A DNA stretch of 43,896 nucleotides, taken from Calocera cornea HHB12733 (taxonomy: Eukaryota; Basidiomycota; Dacrymycetes; Dacrymycetales; Dacrymycetaceae). The notes under the pieces were generated by a model. That model searched no databases. It was given only the letters and a program-made list of their open reading frames with translations, and was not told the origin of the DNA. Positions 10,697 to 22,640 of the stretch are shown in pieces. The translations under genes and the position numbers were made by a program. The DNA lies in contig KV424122.1 of NCBI GenBank assembly GCA_001632435.1, positions 1 to 43,896 on the forward strand, read 5' to 3'. The stretch's first letter is position 1. Each line of letters begins with the position of its first letter.

Positions 10697-11650
10697 GGCT
10701 AGTTGAGCACATATGCATTCAACTGTTGTCACACATTACGAACTTCATGCACATAGCCTAGCATGCACCTCGCATACATAGCACCTGCAATATTGTTAAT
10801 AGTGACAATGTCTTCTGACCATCCGTCGCGACCCCCCCATCAGCTTCCATCGTTGTACGCTCTAACTTATTCGCACGATCCTCAATGCATGGATTGCAAG
10901 GTCTACAGTTTCTCTTGATCGAACGAGATCTCGGTTCAGCTCGCACGACGTTGGTATTATCGTAGTTATACAACATCATCCCCATCTCTTCTCCGCTCCC
11001 TCTCCTGGGGCCCAACCCCGCACATCAACTCCTCTCTGATGTACATCACAACGACAACCAACGGACACAACCTCTATGTACATCGCCGCGGCGCGCTGGT
11101 GACGCACGACCACAACATAGTGTACGACTAGAACAGACGACGGGCTCCGTGCAAACCAACCATACGAGTTTATTGGAAAAGGCCGACCGTAGCCAAGTGA
11201 ATGAAGGTGGGATAGAGAGATAGAGGTATAGATTCAATCAATGAGCGACAGGGCCCCAGGGGCAGAGAAAGGAGAGCTGCTTGCAGACAGTGGTGGTGGG
11301 GTGGTGGGTGGTGGTCGAGATGGTCGGTAGATCACGAAAGACGGTTGAGATCGAGTGTGACGCTGCCGACGGGGACGACAATGATGGATGGTGGAAGTAT
11401 GGGCCCCTACAGCAGATGAGCAATAGCATGTATCGCAGGGACAGTGTAGAAGGAGTGGAGCAGTAGCAGCGGAGGGCAGAGCATAGCGATTCGAGGCAGG
11501 TGAAAGACGAAGCGATAGCGGAGCAAAGAGCACGCATACAGACAAGTGGTGATAGAAACAGCGCGTGTGTTTAGCAATGATTTCAGAATTTCGACAGAAC
11601 GACCGGCGGATGGCGCACGGGCTCGAATATACCGGTCCACGTCTCTTCGC
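10697..11650. other. Convergent 3' region with a GGT-rich tract
   Basis: About 950 bp between two convergent stop codons. No gene is supported. A GGTGGTGGG-type tract around 11290-11315 is purine/G-rich on the plus strand and could form a G-quadruplex. In the transcript of the bHLH gene it would be C-rich 3' UTR. Confidence 0.5.
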
Positions 11651-13288
11651 TCACGCGAAGAGGCTGAGCCCACTCGCGGCGTAGCCTCCGCCGACACCAA
11701 CGCTCATGTTGAGGTTGGAGGGCAGCCAGGGCATGCCGACGGTCGTACCCATCGCAGGTGCGGGCTGGGGGACCGCGAGGCCACCCGAAGAGGTACGGCG
11801 CGTGTGCGAGGGTATGAAGGGCACGGCGGCGGACATGCCGATGTTCACGTTCGCGGTGGTGACGGGCGCCGACGGGCTCAGGGAGAAGTGGCCGTCGGGG
11901 CTTGCGCGAGAGTGGATGCTGGCAGAGCCGGAGCGGATGCTGCCAGAGGGGCTCGAGTGGACGCTGTTCATCCCGTCGGTGACCATGGGGGCCGAGACAG
12001 ACACGCCGGCGTCACCGTCATGCACGCTCGATGGAGGCGTTATTGCCTGCGTGGAAGGCGCCTGGAAGCCCATTCCCGACAGGGTGGGGATGGAGGCGCC
12101 CGCTCCGGGAAAAAGGACCTGGGCATTGCGCTGGTAATTGGCAAGAAACGCCTGCTGGGCCTGCTGTACGAGCGGGTTCGACGCGGGCGGCGTGGTGGCC
12201 GTGGGTACCGAAGAGCCATGCGAGCTGCCCGGAGGGGTGAACATTGTCATCGAGGCGTTGGGCTGTGTGAGCTGGGCTTGCTGCCACTGCTGGGCCTGCA
12301 TCTGCTGGTTCTGGTTCTGCATCATGTTGATCATCTGTTGTTGCTGTTGTTGCTGCTGCGTTTGCTGTTGCTGCTGCTGAGTCCAGGCAGCGGTCTTATC
12401 CTGACCACTGTCGAACATGGTAGGGGCGCTGGAAAAATCCAGGCCCATCTGCTGTTGAGAGGCGCCATACTGGTGCGAGGGGTGGGGTTGCTGGTGTTGA
12501 GGGGGGTAACCGCGCTGCGGGGGCATCTGCATGCCCATACCACCCATACCGCCCATACCCATAGGCATCATACCCATCGGCATGGGCATGCCGTGGCCCA
12601 TGTTATGGCCATAGCTCTGCATGCCTTGGTTAGCGCCACGGCCGGCGGAGGTGGGGCGGTCCGAGAGCTCGTCTTGATCGTACTCGTCCTCATCGGCCTC
12701 GTCGACGGCGTTCATCGCGGCATACGCGGCACGCTCCTCGTCGTTCTCCTCTACCTCCTCAACGGTCATAAGGATGTGGAAGTCCTGCGAGCGAATGGGC
12801 TCCTCGGCCGGAGGCATGCGGGCGCGCTCACGCCACTCGTTGACTTCACGGCGGAGGAGGTCCGCTTCAGACTTGAGGATGCGAAGCTCACGGGCGGCGA
12901 CACCGCGCGCCCTGCGCTGCTGGTGGATGAGCGCGATGGAGCTGTTGACGATGGCAGACTTCGATGGGCGACGAACGGACTGCAGATTGGGGAGCATGCC
13001 GGCAAGGTCGAGGAAGCGACCGTTCAAGGTCTCGCGGCGCTGCCTCTCGACGGCGTTGTGGGTTGCACGCCTCTCCGCTGTGTTGGCGCGACGGCTGGGC
13101 TTGCGGCGGATGGGACCAGCGGAGGAGTCGTTGCCGCTCTCGGTCACTGCGCTGGAAGGAACGGCGCTGGGGGGGTTGGAATTCAGGTTGTTCGCAGCCG
13201 TGTCGGTCTGCAGAGGAGCGAGGCCCTGCCCGCCCTCATGCTTGGGGACCGGGGACACGCTGGGGGAGTGCTTGAGTGTGGTCGACAT
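11651..13288 (-). CDS. bHLH transcription factor
   Basis: Single-exon gene of 545 aa. The basic region and helix-loop-helix lie at about residues 72-126. H77, E81 and R85 (THNAVERQRRETLN) are the residues that read CACGTG-type E-boxes. The loop contains RRPSKSAIVNSSIALI, and a leucine-containing helix (ELRILKSEADLLRREVNEW) follows directly. Residues about 225-260 form a Met/Gly/Pro repeat (GMPMPMGMMPMG type). Several Gln runs follow (about 280-340), then a Ser/Thr/Pro/Ala-rich tail; these look like activation or condensate-forming segments. Target genes cannot be deduced. The start is the first ATG (MSTTLKHSPS). The region upstream is long and has a probable leader intron. Orthology to a named regulator is not clear from sequence alone. 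Confidence 0.93.
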   Translation of the reverse strand: MSTTLKHSPSVSPVPKHEGGQGLAPLQTDTAANNLNSNPPSAVPSSAVTESGNDSSAGPIRRKPSRRANTAERRATHNAVERQRRETLNGRFLDLAGMLPNLQSVRRPSKSAIVNSSIALIHQQRRARGVAARELRILKSEADLLRREVNEWRERARMPPAEEPIRSQDFHILMTVEEVEENDEERAAYAAMNAVDEADEDEYDQDELSDRPTSAGRGANQGMQSYGHNMGHGMPMPMGMMPMGMGGMGGMGMQMPPQRGYPPQHQQPHPSHQYGASQQQMGLDFSSAPTMFDSGQDKTAAWTQQQQQQTQQQQQQQQMINMMQNQNQQMQAQQWQQAQLTQPNASMTMFTPPGSSHGSSVPTATTPPASNPLVQQAQQAFLANYQRNAQVLFPGAGASIPTLSGMGFQAPSTQAITPPSSVHDGDAGVSVSAPMVTDGMNSVHSSPSGSIRSGSASIHSRASPDGHFSLSPSAPVTTANVNIGMSAAVPFIPSHTRRTSSGGLAVPQPAPAMGTTVGMPWLPSNLNMSVGVGGGYAASGLSLFA

Positions 13289-13659
13289 TTTTGGAATGGT
13301 TGGGGTATGGATGGTTGTGGTGTCGGGTTTACAGGTGCGTTGGTGCGTTGTGTTGAGCGAAAGTCAGAGGACGCAGAGCCGAGTGGAACGTCGGAGAGGT
13401 CTGGCAGTTGCTCGTTGAGGTAACAGAGAACGGTGCCGAGGTGTGGGAGGAGGTCGATCTGGGAAGCGGATGCGCTACAGATGACCGTGGGGTGGCGGTT
13501 GGGAGGTGTAGGGTTTGGGGATAAGTTGCAACTGAACGGTTACGCGCGAAAGGCAGCGGACACCGAGGCAGGAGCAATGAATGTTGAGCGAGTGTTGGTA
13601 GCGGAGAGGCGGAGGGGTAGAGCGGGTGAGAGAGAGGTGCACAAAAAGGGTCGCGAGAT

Positions 13660-13825
13660 CTGTTGTAGAAGAGCATATAGTCAGCATACATTCAGCATAA
13701 CGACTGCATTGGCGAGAGGGCGAGGAGGGCTTTGTGATGAAAATTGATCACATAAGACATCAAGCATTGATGTCGTTGTTGGGCTCGACTCCTCCGAGGT
13801 AGACGGACAGGAGGTGTATACTCAC
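13660..13825 (-). other. Probable 5' UTR intron of the bHLH gene
   Basis: On the minus strand the donor is GAT/GTGAGTATAC. The 3' end has a branch-like CTGACTAT, a pyrimidine-rich stretch and CTACAACAG. At 166 nt it is longer than the coding introns here. It lies 372 bases upstream of the start codon. Confidence 0.55.
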
Positions 13826-13845
13826 ATCAAGCGGGGTCCTTTTTG

Positions 13846-13883
13846 GCGGGGGGCTGGCGGGGAGGGGGGGGGGGGGGAGAGGG
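13846..13883. repeat. G-rich tract with a run of 14 G
   Basis: The plus strand has several G runs, including 14 consecutive G at 13864-13877. On the coding strand of the bHLH gene this is a C/T-rich block just before the putative leader, a common arrangement near fungal transcription starts. It could also fold as a G-quadruplex on the template strand. Confidence 0.7.
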
Positions 13884-16800
13884 GAAGACGAGCTGAACGC
13901 TGTCTGGCGACGGCGAGGACTTGGACGATGAGGGACGAGGGGAAGGGGGGAAAGAGGGCCGCGTGGGCGATGTACTCGGGAATGATAAGAGCGCGGACCG
14001 GCACAGCTCAGACCCTGTACCTGAGACCCGCGGCCTGCCTGGCCATGCCAGACTCGAACTTAGGCGTGGGTCTGCGTGCCCTGCCTCCTCCCCCAATCAG
14101 GGATGCCCTGGTGCCCCAGACCCAGTTTCACATGCTGTGCACCCCAATCGCGCCCCGGTTATATGACCAACGATGCCCCCGTTAGGCTGTCTCACCCGGT
14201 TGCCTCCGCCCTTCTTTCTCTTCTGCCTTCCCCGCGGCCCCCTGGACCCTCGTTCGCACATGCACCCAGACGCACCCAGATGGTCCTCCGCCCTCCCGCT
14301 CCCTCACTCGTTCTCACGCATCACGCTGAATGAAGAAGGACAACCGGGGCGACCCAGAACAGAAGACCCGCTGTCCAGGTCATTGTTTTGAATCGAATAT
14401 TCCCCCTCTTTCATGGGGCATCCCCGGAGGTTTTAGATGCATGACGCCCCTCCAGACCCTGGTTACTCTCCTGGGAGAGAAGCGTCCCGACTGCGCCCCA
14501 TCCTCTCCCAAATCGACTGCACCGCCGACCTGCTTTCGAACACAGAGCGGCAGATTCCTCTATGTATCCAGCTTCTTACGTACCTGCATCAACACGCAAT
14601 GCAGCGTCTGCTTAAGCATACAGCCTTGTCGTCCTCTCTACAGCAGATCTTACGGCAATGCACCTTGATGGCTCTGGCACGGCTTCACTCAGCCGACCGA
14701 TGCGCCCAATCAGCGGCCATGACCCAGGAGCTTCCTTGTCTATCTGTCGGCAGATTACTGCAATCATCGGCAGCGATGCCGTTGCGCTCTTGCTCAGTAA
14801 TATCAAAATGCTTGCACCCGTTGCGCTTCTTAACCGCCGCTTCGCCCAAGTTCCTTGCCCCCAGCCATTTCTTGGCACCTTATTCAGCCTCGGCCCAGCT
14901 GCCGGTGTACCGAAGCCAATGCTGCGTCCGAGGATTTACTTGCAAGCGCAGGGCATATCGCGCGGCCTGAGAGCACGCTCTTGCTTACATCACACCTTAT
15001 ATAGGAAGCGACCGGGTTTATTTGGCAAGTCGTTTCAACTCATCTTCTCCCGACGCCCATCATCCGTCTTTGTTCACGGAACCCATTGCCTGGGAATTTG
15101 GTAATTGAATGTATCCGTCGGAATGCCCGGCGGACTGGCCGGCGGGGCTCCGGATCGGCCTTGCGCCATCGACGTGCATAATGACAAGCAAAGTCAGTCT
15201 ACTATCCACGCACACCGTCAACTTTTGTGGTCCGCTATCGCTCATCTCAGCAATCGTACAACATATTCTTCCAAGTTCTGTGACGCTTCCTCTCCTTAAT
15301 CACAGTACCGAAGACGAGCGGTATGCATTCTCGGAACCCTATTGTCGTACGACAATTGCGCTCCCCTATTCCCCCTTCCCCTATTTCCTTCTTGCCCCTT
15401 CGGTTGCGTTTGGCACAACGCACGTAACGCGACGTAAGGCTGGCACTCGGCGGCCGCCAGCGCTGTTTTCACAGCACATAACCCCCTCGTACCGAAACCT
15501 GATTAAGCTTGCCCACACCTTTACTAGCCACACGACCTGCCCGCAGCTTGTGCTGGCTTTCCTGTGTGAGTCAGCTCCACTCGGCTAGTTCTCTATGTTT
15601 CCCGGCAACCCTACGCGTCGACCGCCGGCTCGCCAGGCCGGTCAAAGGTATAGCATAGTCGAGCCAGACCAGTGGCCAAGAGCCCAGATGGTCGCTGCCG
15701 ATGCCTGTACGACCGCGGTACTGGCATACTGGTAGTCTATCATCATGAGCACATTGCAGCTCCAAGAATCACGAGCTTGTCTGACTGTATTGCAGTCCGG
15801 ATCTTAGCTTGCCGACGGTCAAGCAATGAGCCAGCTGGGTGTTTACTGGGCACCACACTCTGTTGTGCAAATGGATCTACTTCATTTGGAGTAGTCAGCG
15901 GTGGGATGGATACCACAAATGAAGCAAATTTGTGTAACAGAACCACACATTGCCTTACTGATATTATGAAAGTGGGGCCGATGGTCCGTTTCGAAATGCA
16001 CTGCCGCCCTATTGAATCGGAAGAACATTAGGGCGCTGAGCTCGGTTGGTGTCGACCTCCTCGTTTGGGAATCGGCGCGACATGTTTGCGCGGCGATGCT
16101 GAGACCATAGAGGGTGGGCAATGCTGCCCAGTCTGGACGAGCCCGTATACCAGTACAAAGTTAGCCAGAGGGCGGACATCCTATCAACACCGGTGCGAGA
16201 ACCTCTTAATATCTCCCGACCTTCAAACCTTGACGTCTGTATTCAAGAAGCATTCCTTTTGGATCAGGCATGCATTGGAGCGAACGTGTGTGGAGCCGAC
16301 GTGAGACCAGACGCCAATGAAACGCGATAAGCCGAACTCTCTGTGCCGAGAGCAAAGAAGCCATTGGCTACCTCCTTGTAGATCGTTTGACAATCGTCCG
16401 TCACATTATGTAGGGCAGGGGAAAGGGCGTGTGTGGGAGACGCGAAACACAATACGCAGCCTGTCCACTGACGCGAACATTGTTTGGCACGTCAAGAGGT
16501 AAATCTGCCTGATCCCGCGAATCACTTCACTTTCGAGTTCACACCCCTTCTCCTTGACCCCCTCCCTCCCGGGCTGTTAAACACTCTGGTGATAACGAAT
16601 TTAGAGTCAACTTGGGCCATCAAGGAAATAGACTGCTGTTTCCCCTCGTTGTGAAACACTTGCCCCACTGACATGGAAGACAATGACAGCGTCCAAAGGG
16701 AACGAGGATCTCTGATCTGTCAGTTGTTGGGGCAGGACTGCCTCAGGGATAAGGCCCGCATCCCCGAAGAGTCTAGCCTAACAATGAAGCTATTGCCCAT

Positions 16801-16981
16801 GCAGAACGAAACTCAAACCAGTATAGAGTATTGGGGCACTTGTGCGTCAAAGCGCGCAAACGTGGGGTAGCGGAACGCGCCAGTAGAAGCGGCGTGTAGG
16901 GCATGGTCCGAGACCAACGATAGAACGGATGGTTTGAATGAGAGGTGTGTATTAGGCGAAAATCAGGTGCTCGGCAGTCCA
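13884..16981. other. Long intergenic region, no gene supported
   Basis: About 3.1 kb between the bHLH leader and the 3' end of the NAA25 gene. The longest open frames (14437-14970 and 15109-15588 on plus) are rich in Ser, Cys, Arg and Pro and show no family motif or convincing splice structure. I see no tRNA and no transposon. It may be a long upstream control region or hold a noncoding transcript. Confidence 0.45.
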
Positions 16982-19900
16982 TTAAGTACAACGTCGTACA
17001 ATCCCCTTCGCCATACCTTCCATCATCTTCTTCCGCGACTCGAGGAGTTTCTTGCCGACTCGGTGCACGAAATCCGGCTTGAACTGTTGGCATAGTGATC
17101 AGGTACGTTATGGAAAAGCAGGTTCTTGTCATAGCTTACCTCAGCAGTCTTGACCAACGGGTCACAGAGGGTTTCAAATTCTGTCAACGGCTTGGCACCA
17201 CAGTCGTGCGACAATCTCGTCAACTCATCGGCGAACTTTCGCAGGGTCTCGACTGCATGCTGCCGTACAATCTTGACGCTCTGGAATACTGGGTCACCCT
17301 TCTTTGCACGGCCGCTGGGGACCTTGAATGGGTATGTAACCAGGTCGACGAGCACGAAGCCCTCGAGGGCGATGGACGCGATGTGGAGGAGCTCCCAGGG
17401 CAAGGCACCCGCTTGGACGAGTTTCTGCAGCTCTGCCCACTCATCTAGATGATGTTGAGTATCAGCAATACTGCGGCGCACTGTTTCACTCACCATCGAA
17501 GAACTGAGTAACTTGCTTGCTCGCCTCTAAAGCCACTTCCTTCGTCGGCTCCGTCTCGAAGAGGGTTGTGCCATTTTCGGCGCCATTTGTATGGCCGTTC
17601 GTCACCTTAGACTCTATCTCCGCAGGAGCCGCTGCTATAGGCGCAAGCCACTCCAGGAGGTTATCGGACAGAGCGACAACCGCACGCTCGGCTCTGGTGA
17701 ACTAATGGTTTGTCAACGAACATGCTGTTAGAGCCTCAAATCCATCTCACCTCCTCACTGTCCTTAATTGATGCAGAGAAGCTCTCCGGTTCATTGTAGA
17801 CATTTGACAAGCCGCGCAAGGATCGTAGATATATCTTCGAGAACACATTGACCCAAGACACCTTGCTCCTTGGACCGAGCTCAGTCTGCTTCAAGATGTC
17901 TTGTCCAACGGCCTGAAGGTTCGGAATGATGGAGAAATCGCGGTTGTCAGGGTTTGACTTGCGTTGTAGGTTGAGATCGAGGTCCTGGATCTCTTGGGGG
18001 ATGCCCAGCATTTCGACGTTATTGAGGAGTTCATGTGTAAGGGTCATGCGGAGGTGCTCTATGCGGATGAGGTCGCGTTGCAAGGAGTTCTCAATCAGTT
18101 CTTCGAAGTTGAGGAAGTCAGGGATCTGCGAATACTTCTCATACTGGAATGCTTTGGTGATCATCTCGCCGGTTTCTGTCCAATTGTCGGCATAGATGGC
18201 ACTCGCTTCGAGACACTCAGTCAGATACGAGATATCTCCGCTCGCGCATGTGGAGAAGGTCGTGGCGCGGTTAAGCACGAGCCATGACAGAGTATCGTGT
18301 TGCACAGTGCGAACGTTGGTCGCACGATAATGGTCTAAGCACAACGAAGATGCACCTGCAAAGCTGTCAGACGAGGAACACAGCGCAAGGGTATATGCGA
18401 CTCACCAAGTAAGCGATAAAGACAAATCAATAACAGCCTCAACTGATACGCCTTCTCGCTCTTCTGCAAGGCATACTCCAAGACGCATACAGCCTGCAAC
18501 AGATACTGGAGCTGATGGTCCAATGACCAAGCACCAATCAATGCTTGCGAGGCCAAGAACGCAAAATCATCTGCAGGCTGGAGCTCCACTGGCCTGAGAT
18601 CCTTGCCCAAGGGAAGCGCATCGCGGTACAGCTTCAGGTATGCAAAGGCCTGTTCGGACTCCATCTCCGGAGTGAGATCACCTTCGATTGCTTGACGATA
18701 ACGAAGCAGTTTCTGAATATTGAGAGTGGTCTCAAGGGCTTGTAATGTCGTCTGCGAAGGCATTCAGCTCCAAAGCTCTCATACTGGGCGTGACACGTAC
18801 CACATCGGGTGTCCATGACTTCAGATGCTCCGTCCACTTCGCCAACTCCTCGTCGTCCAATATCTCCACATAGGGCTTTAAGTCCTCGAAACAGCTTGGC
18901 TTTTCCGAGAACTTCTCCAAATATACCCTTGCCTGGTCCACTAAACTTGGGCTGCCGGTTGTGACCTTCTCCACCCTCGCGCGCTTCTCCAGCTCGAGCA
19001 GACCCAGTGAAGGTGCCCGCTCTTTACGCCCGACCGACTCGACCAACTTGGAGAACAGCATTTGCGCTTCCGAGATACGCTCCGAGATGGAAGGTAACTC
19101 GTCCACATCCTCTGGTTTCTTTTCAGCTTCTCCATCTGCAGGACCAGCCTGCCCGTTCGCAGGCGATGGTGCGACAAACGTCGAGTCCAGCAGAGCGAGG
19201 TACGTCGTCCAATTATAATCTCCCTTCTCGATCTTCCCCTTCGCTCTCCGCCTCTCGCCCTCCCAATCGTTGACCTTCTTCGCCAGTTCCGCTCGCGTCT
19301 GCTCCAGGGCCAGGCTGTTCCGACATAAATCCTCGCCCTTTTCACTCTTAATGAGCTGCCGGGCAGTCTCGACGTCGTCCAGCCCTAGCAGGACGGAGAT
19401 ATGAAGGTAGAAGCGGTCGGTCGCTACCCAGGAAGGTACATCGGCGGTAGCGAGGTAGCGGGCAGCCACGTTGAGCAGCACCTTGCGCATGGCTTCCGGC
19501 GTTTCGGGATCAGCAGCCTGTATCGGAGTCAATCGTTTTCAAAAGAACCTTATATGCTGCGCACCTGCTGAGTGACGCTCATCAAGTACCAGTAAAGATA
19601 CCGATCATGTTTCACAGTCTTCCAGAGCTTCAGTCCGACCTATCTGGGTGTTAGCCCTTGCCCCTTTGAGACCAGGCAAAATGTATGCGCACCTGCTGGG
19701 CCGTCTTCCAGCTCCGAACCTTGATCATAGCCAAGAACGCTTGCGCCCCAATCTCCTCATTGTCAGGGTGCCTATTGAACGCATCGCCGTACAGCGTGAC
19801 GATGTCCTGGTCTGATAGCCGCACGAATTAGCAGGGACCAGCATACAAATATAAGTCCCGGCGTACGGCGTCCAAGAGGTCGTAGGGTCAAATTGAGAGC

Positions 19901-20239
19901 GAGCAAAGTGCTCTCATCAGACGGCTTGTTCTTCAGGATCTCATCGCAGAGTGCGGAGGCCTCATCGGTCTTGAGACCACGTTGCAAGGCAAGCGCCTTT
20001 AGGGCCTGATGGCACAGACGGTGTTAGGGCGTGCACAGAGCACAGAGACAGACGGATCGCACCTTTACGATATCCCAATTAGGCCTTTTCTTGAGAAGCT
20101 TATTGCAGTGCTGCAACGCGCTCTTCAGGGAATTTGTCTCGAGGGCAGCTGGAATAGCTGCTCAGCGTCCAGCGCGCTGGGAGACGCGAACGCACTTGCC
20201 ATAGATAGGTTTCAACTGCCTCTCCTCTAGTGGGTCCAT
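16982..20239 (-). CDS. NAA25: NatB N-terminal acetyltransferase auxiliary subunit (Naa25/Mdm20)
   Basis: Ribosome-binding, non-catalytic partner of Naa20; NatB acetylates N-termini starting Met-Asp/Glu/Asn. Eleven exons: 20239-20200, 20148-20063, 20005-19867, 19811-19693, 19639-19565, 19517-18801, 18751-18406, 18355-17752, 17702-17494, 17444-17140 and 17083-16982, giving 913 aa. The N-terminal tetratricopeptide repeats are diagnostic: LKSALQHCNKLLKKRPNW, DEASALCDEILKNKPSD, then LRPLGRHQDIVTLYGDAF and VKHDRYLYWYLMSV. The long helical remainder fits the superhelical scaffold. Introns are 47-57 nt. The first, 20199-20149, has a GCAAGT donor; only this keeps the frame from PIY to AALETNS. The short C-terminus is basic (GKKLLESRKKMMEGMAKGIV). 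The start codon is fixed by the MDPLEERQLKPIY leader. Confidence 0.93.
20149..20199 (-). other. GC-AG intron 1 of NAA25
   Basis: The donor is TATG/GCAAGT, the standard GC-donor consensus, and the acceptor TATTCCAG; length 51 nt. It joins phase 1 (G plus CT makes Ala). The overlapping GTGCGT donor three bases downstream would shift the frame. Confidence 0.85.
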
Positions 20240-21016
20240 GCGTTGTGCTCAGCAGTGCGCACTTGTCCCCTTCAAGAGCACTGGCGAGCAAATGGAAGTA
20301 GGCAAATGAGCGTATCGATGCACCGTGCAAGATAATTAGCTGCAGACCGGACCCGATGCTGCAAAAAGTGGCGTTGGTTGCCGGCATACGCCCAGAAATT
20401 CTGACGCGCTTCCGGCCCTTGCCGACCATCGGCCGATTTCGCGAGACTCCTTGTCAGCGCCCATTATGCTTCATATTGCAAACGCGGTCCGGGGTAGGCG
20501 CTCATCCCACAACCACAGTTCATGCTTCGGTGCACTGTGATGGCCTCTGCGAAAGCGGGGACGGCGATATCTGCGTGGTCTATTGCGGTACATCAGAAGA
20601 CGCGAGCCTGAAATCACGCGAATGCGGGCTCGTTCCAATGCTGTAATGACGGAGAAGGGTCGCCGCCCGCCGGACCGCGGCCTCCATTGGGAGAGACCTC
20701 GCCACTGGCGCACATACGACAATCACGACATGTCGCGCTGCGGATAGCTCGCCTTTCACAGTGACAGGCTGATCGGCACAGCGAGACCCCCACGGCTGAT
20801 GATCCAGCTGAAACTCGGATGGCGGCCGACGCCTGGGAGCTCGGCCCGACGTGGTCTAGTACCCAATTCAACTGAATAGGCTCGGTGTGGAGAGCCGACT
20901 CCGCCAAGGTGGAGGGCCCCGACGCTGGTGCGGCTATATAGCGATGATGACGATTATCAAATGGCCCAGGTCCGCTGTTGTCCTAGTCAAGTGCTCTATA
21001 ATTCTGTCTCTCCACG
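20240..21016. promoter_or_regulatory. Divergent promoter region NAA25 / dioxygenase
   Basis: 777 bp between two divergent start codons. A TATATA element at 20935-20940 lies 77 bases before the dioxygenase start and suits that gene. A CCATTGG (CCAAT-type) motif lies near 20683. No coding region is supported; a Cys-containing minus-strand frame at 20614-20907 looks like chance. Confidence 0.5.
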
Positions 21017-22201
21017 ATGCCGGTCGAATACAAGTTCCTGAAGCCTGAGCAGCGAGAGTTCTTCCTGAAGCATGGGTGGCTCAAGATTCCTAATGCGATC
21101 AACAAGAAGTACATCGACGCATGGATGAAGGATATCTGGATCCGGCTCGATTACAAGGAGGATGACCCGTCTACCTGGAAGGAGGAGTATGTCAAGCTGC
21201 CGAGGCACCGCGAGGTCCTCGCCAGCGAGTTCGCTCCTGATGCTTGGGCGGCGGCTTGCGACCTGTGTGGCGGCGAGGACAGGCTTGACGAGGTTCGCGA
21301 ACGCTACAATGGCGATCACTTCATCCTGAACTTCGGCTCGGACTATTGGAAGACTGTGCGTACTTGGTACATTCAACATTCGGTTGATGCTGACACGGCC
21401 ATAGCACGATTGCACACCCCAGGAAACTCCGGGCTGGCATACCGACAATGACTGGTACCGCCAGTTCCTGGATTCGGCCGGCACTGCCCTAACCATGATC
21501 CACTGCTTTACCGACATCGAGCCGCGCGGCGGAGGGACCTTGTTGTGCGAAGACGGCCTTACCGATGTGTGCAAATACCTGTACGACCATCCAGAGGGAC
21601 TCGAAGTGCCGTTCAGGGGGCATGTCGAGAATATCGCGAACTGCGAGGAATTCTTCACTGTCACCGCTAAGGCCGGCGACACGTTCCTCACCCACAGCCT
21701 CTTGCCCCATACGGCCAGCAGGAACCACTTGCGCAACCTGCGTGTTATTACGAACCCACACGCATCACTCAAGGAGCCTTTCAACTTCAATCGGGCTGAT
21801 CCCTCCGACTACGTACGTTGTGTATTTGCTGATGGGCATATGCGCTGACATGGTCACAGTCGCTGGTTGAGCAAGCGATTCTCGATCGCCTTGGCAAACC
21901 TAATGGGCTTCCCGAATGGCACATCACTGCTCCCCGTCGCTTCTTCTATCCTCGCAACTACACCTTCAAGGTCGCCCGCGTGCAAGAGGAGCTGGAAAGG
22001 ATGATCGCGCATGCCAAGTCTCAGGGGCTGGGTCCGGAGTCAGTGGACAGCATATATCTCAGGGGTGACGACGCGATCAAGGAGCATCAGAGGCGCAATG
22101 GGTTTAACTTGCCTCATGGGCCTAACAAGTTCCCCGATGGAGTCAAGACGTACCTACATGACTTCGACAAGAACCCTCAGCGCGCGGCAGATGATGTGTA
22201 G
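21017..22201 (+). CDS. Phytanoyl-CoA dioxygenase (PhyH)-like Fe(II)/2-oxoglutarate enzyme
   Basis: Exons 21017-21355, 21405-21812 and 21860-22201 give 362 aa; both introns are phase 0 and short (49 and 47 nt). The iron site is visible: His-Thr-Asp in PGWHTDNDWYRQ supplies the HxD pair, and the second His is in LTHSLLPHTAS. The following LRNLRVITNP carries the Arg expected to hold 2-oxoglutarate. EPRGGGTLL is the typical turn between strands. The enzyme should hydroxylate a small molecule or acyl chain; the substrate cannot be told from sequence. No signal peptide is present. The C-terminus (RRADDV-like, ending DDV) is not a clear peroxisomal PTS1. A TATA box is well placed upstream. Confidence 0.88.
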
Positions 22202-22640
22202 ATTAAGGGGTGCATTTTGGAGGCGGCTACCCGGTGGACAGGTGTTTCTGACTCATAGATAGCATCTTACGGTGCATACAATTACAAGTTTTGGAGATGT
22301 GTGCTTGCTGGGTGTGTCGAACGACGCTCTGCTTTCAAAATGACAAAATGACAGATTCCGCTGAGGCACAGGGCAGGGGTAAAGAATGCATTTGGTAATG
22401 GTGCGTGTAAACTAGACACATGGAGGTATGCGTAATGATGGTCGGCATGAAGGGGTGTGAATGCTGATGCAAGGGTAGTACAGCAACAGTTGGTAGAAAA
22501 CATTAAGCAATAGCTTTCAATCGGCAGGTTCGGCATATAAGGTCGGATGTAGGAGGAAGAGAGGCGGGGAATAGGTAGCCGGCATCATGATACGATGTGC
22601 ACCACCTTTGTTTCTTGGCATCTTGTGGTGGACATGGCCT
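22202..22640. other. Convergent 3' region
   Basis: 439 bp between the dioxygenase stop and the stop of the minus-strand Cys/His gene. I see only the two 3' ends here. Confidence 0.5.

Noticed and set aside
11546..13423. 625-residue open frame on the plus strand
   Set aside because: It is antisense to the bHLH gene. Its Gly/Arg/His/Leu runs are the shadow of Gln, Pro and Met codons, and it shows no family motif.
14437..14970. 177-residue open frame upstream of the bHLH gene
   Set aside because: Composition is rich in Ser, Cys, Arg and Leu without motif, and no splice-consistent extension was found. Kept as an intergenic region.
15109..15588. 159-residue open frame on plus
   Set aside because: No recognisable domain and no convincing introns or leader. 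Length is within chance at this GC content.
20614..20907. Cys-rich minus-strand frame resembling a Zn-cluster segment
   Set aside because: The Cys spacing does not fit the fungal Zn2Cys6 motif, and the frame sits in a divergent promoter.
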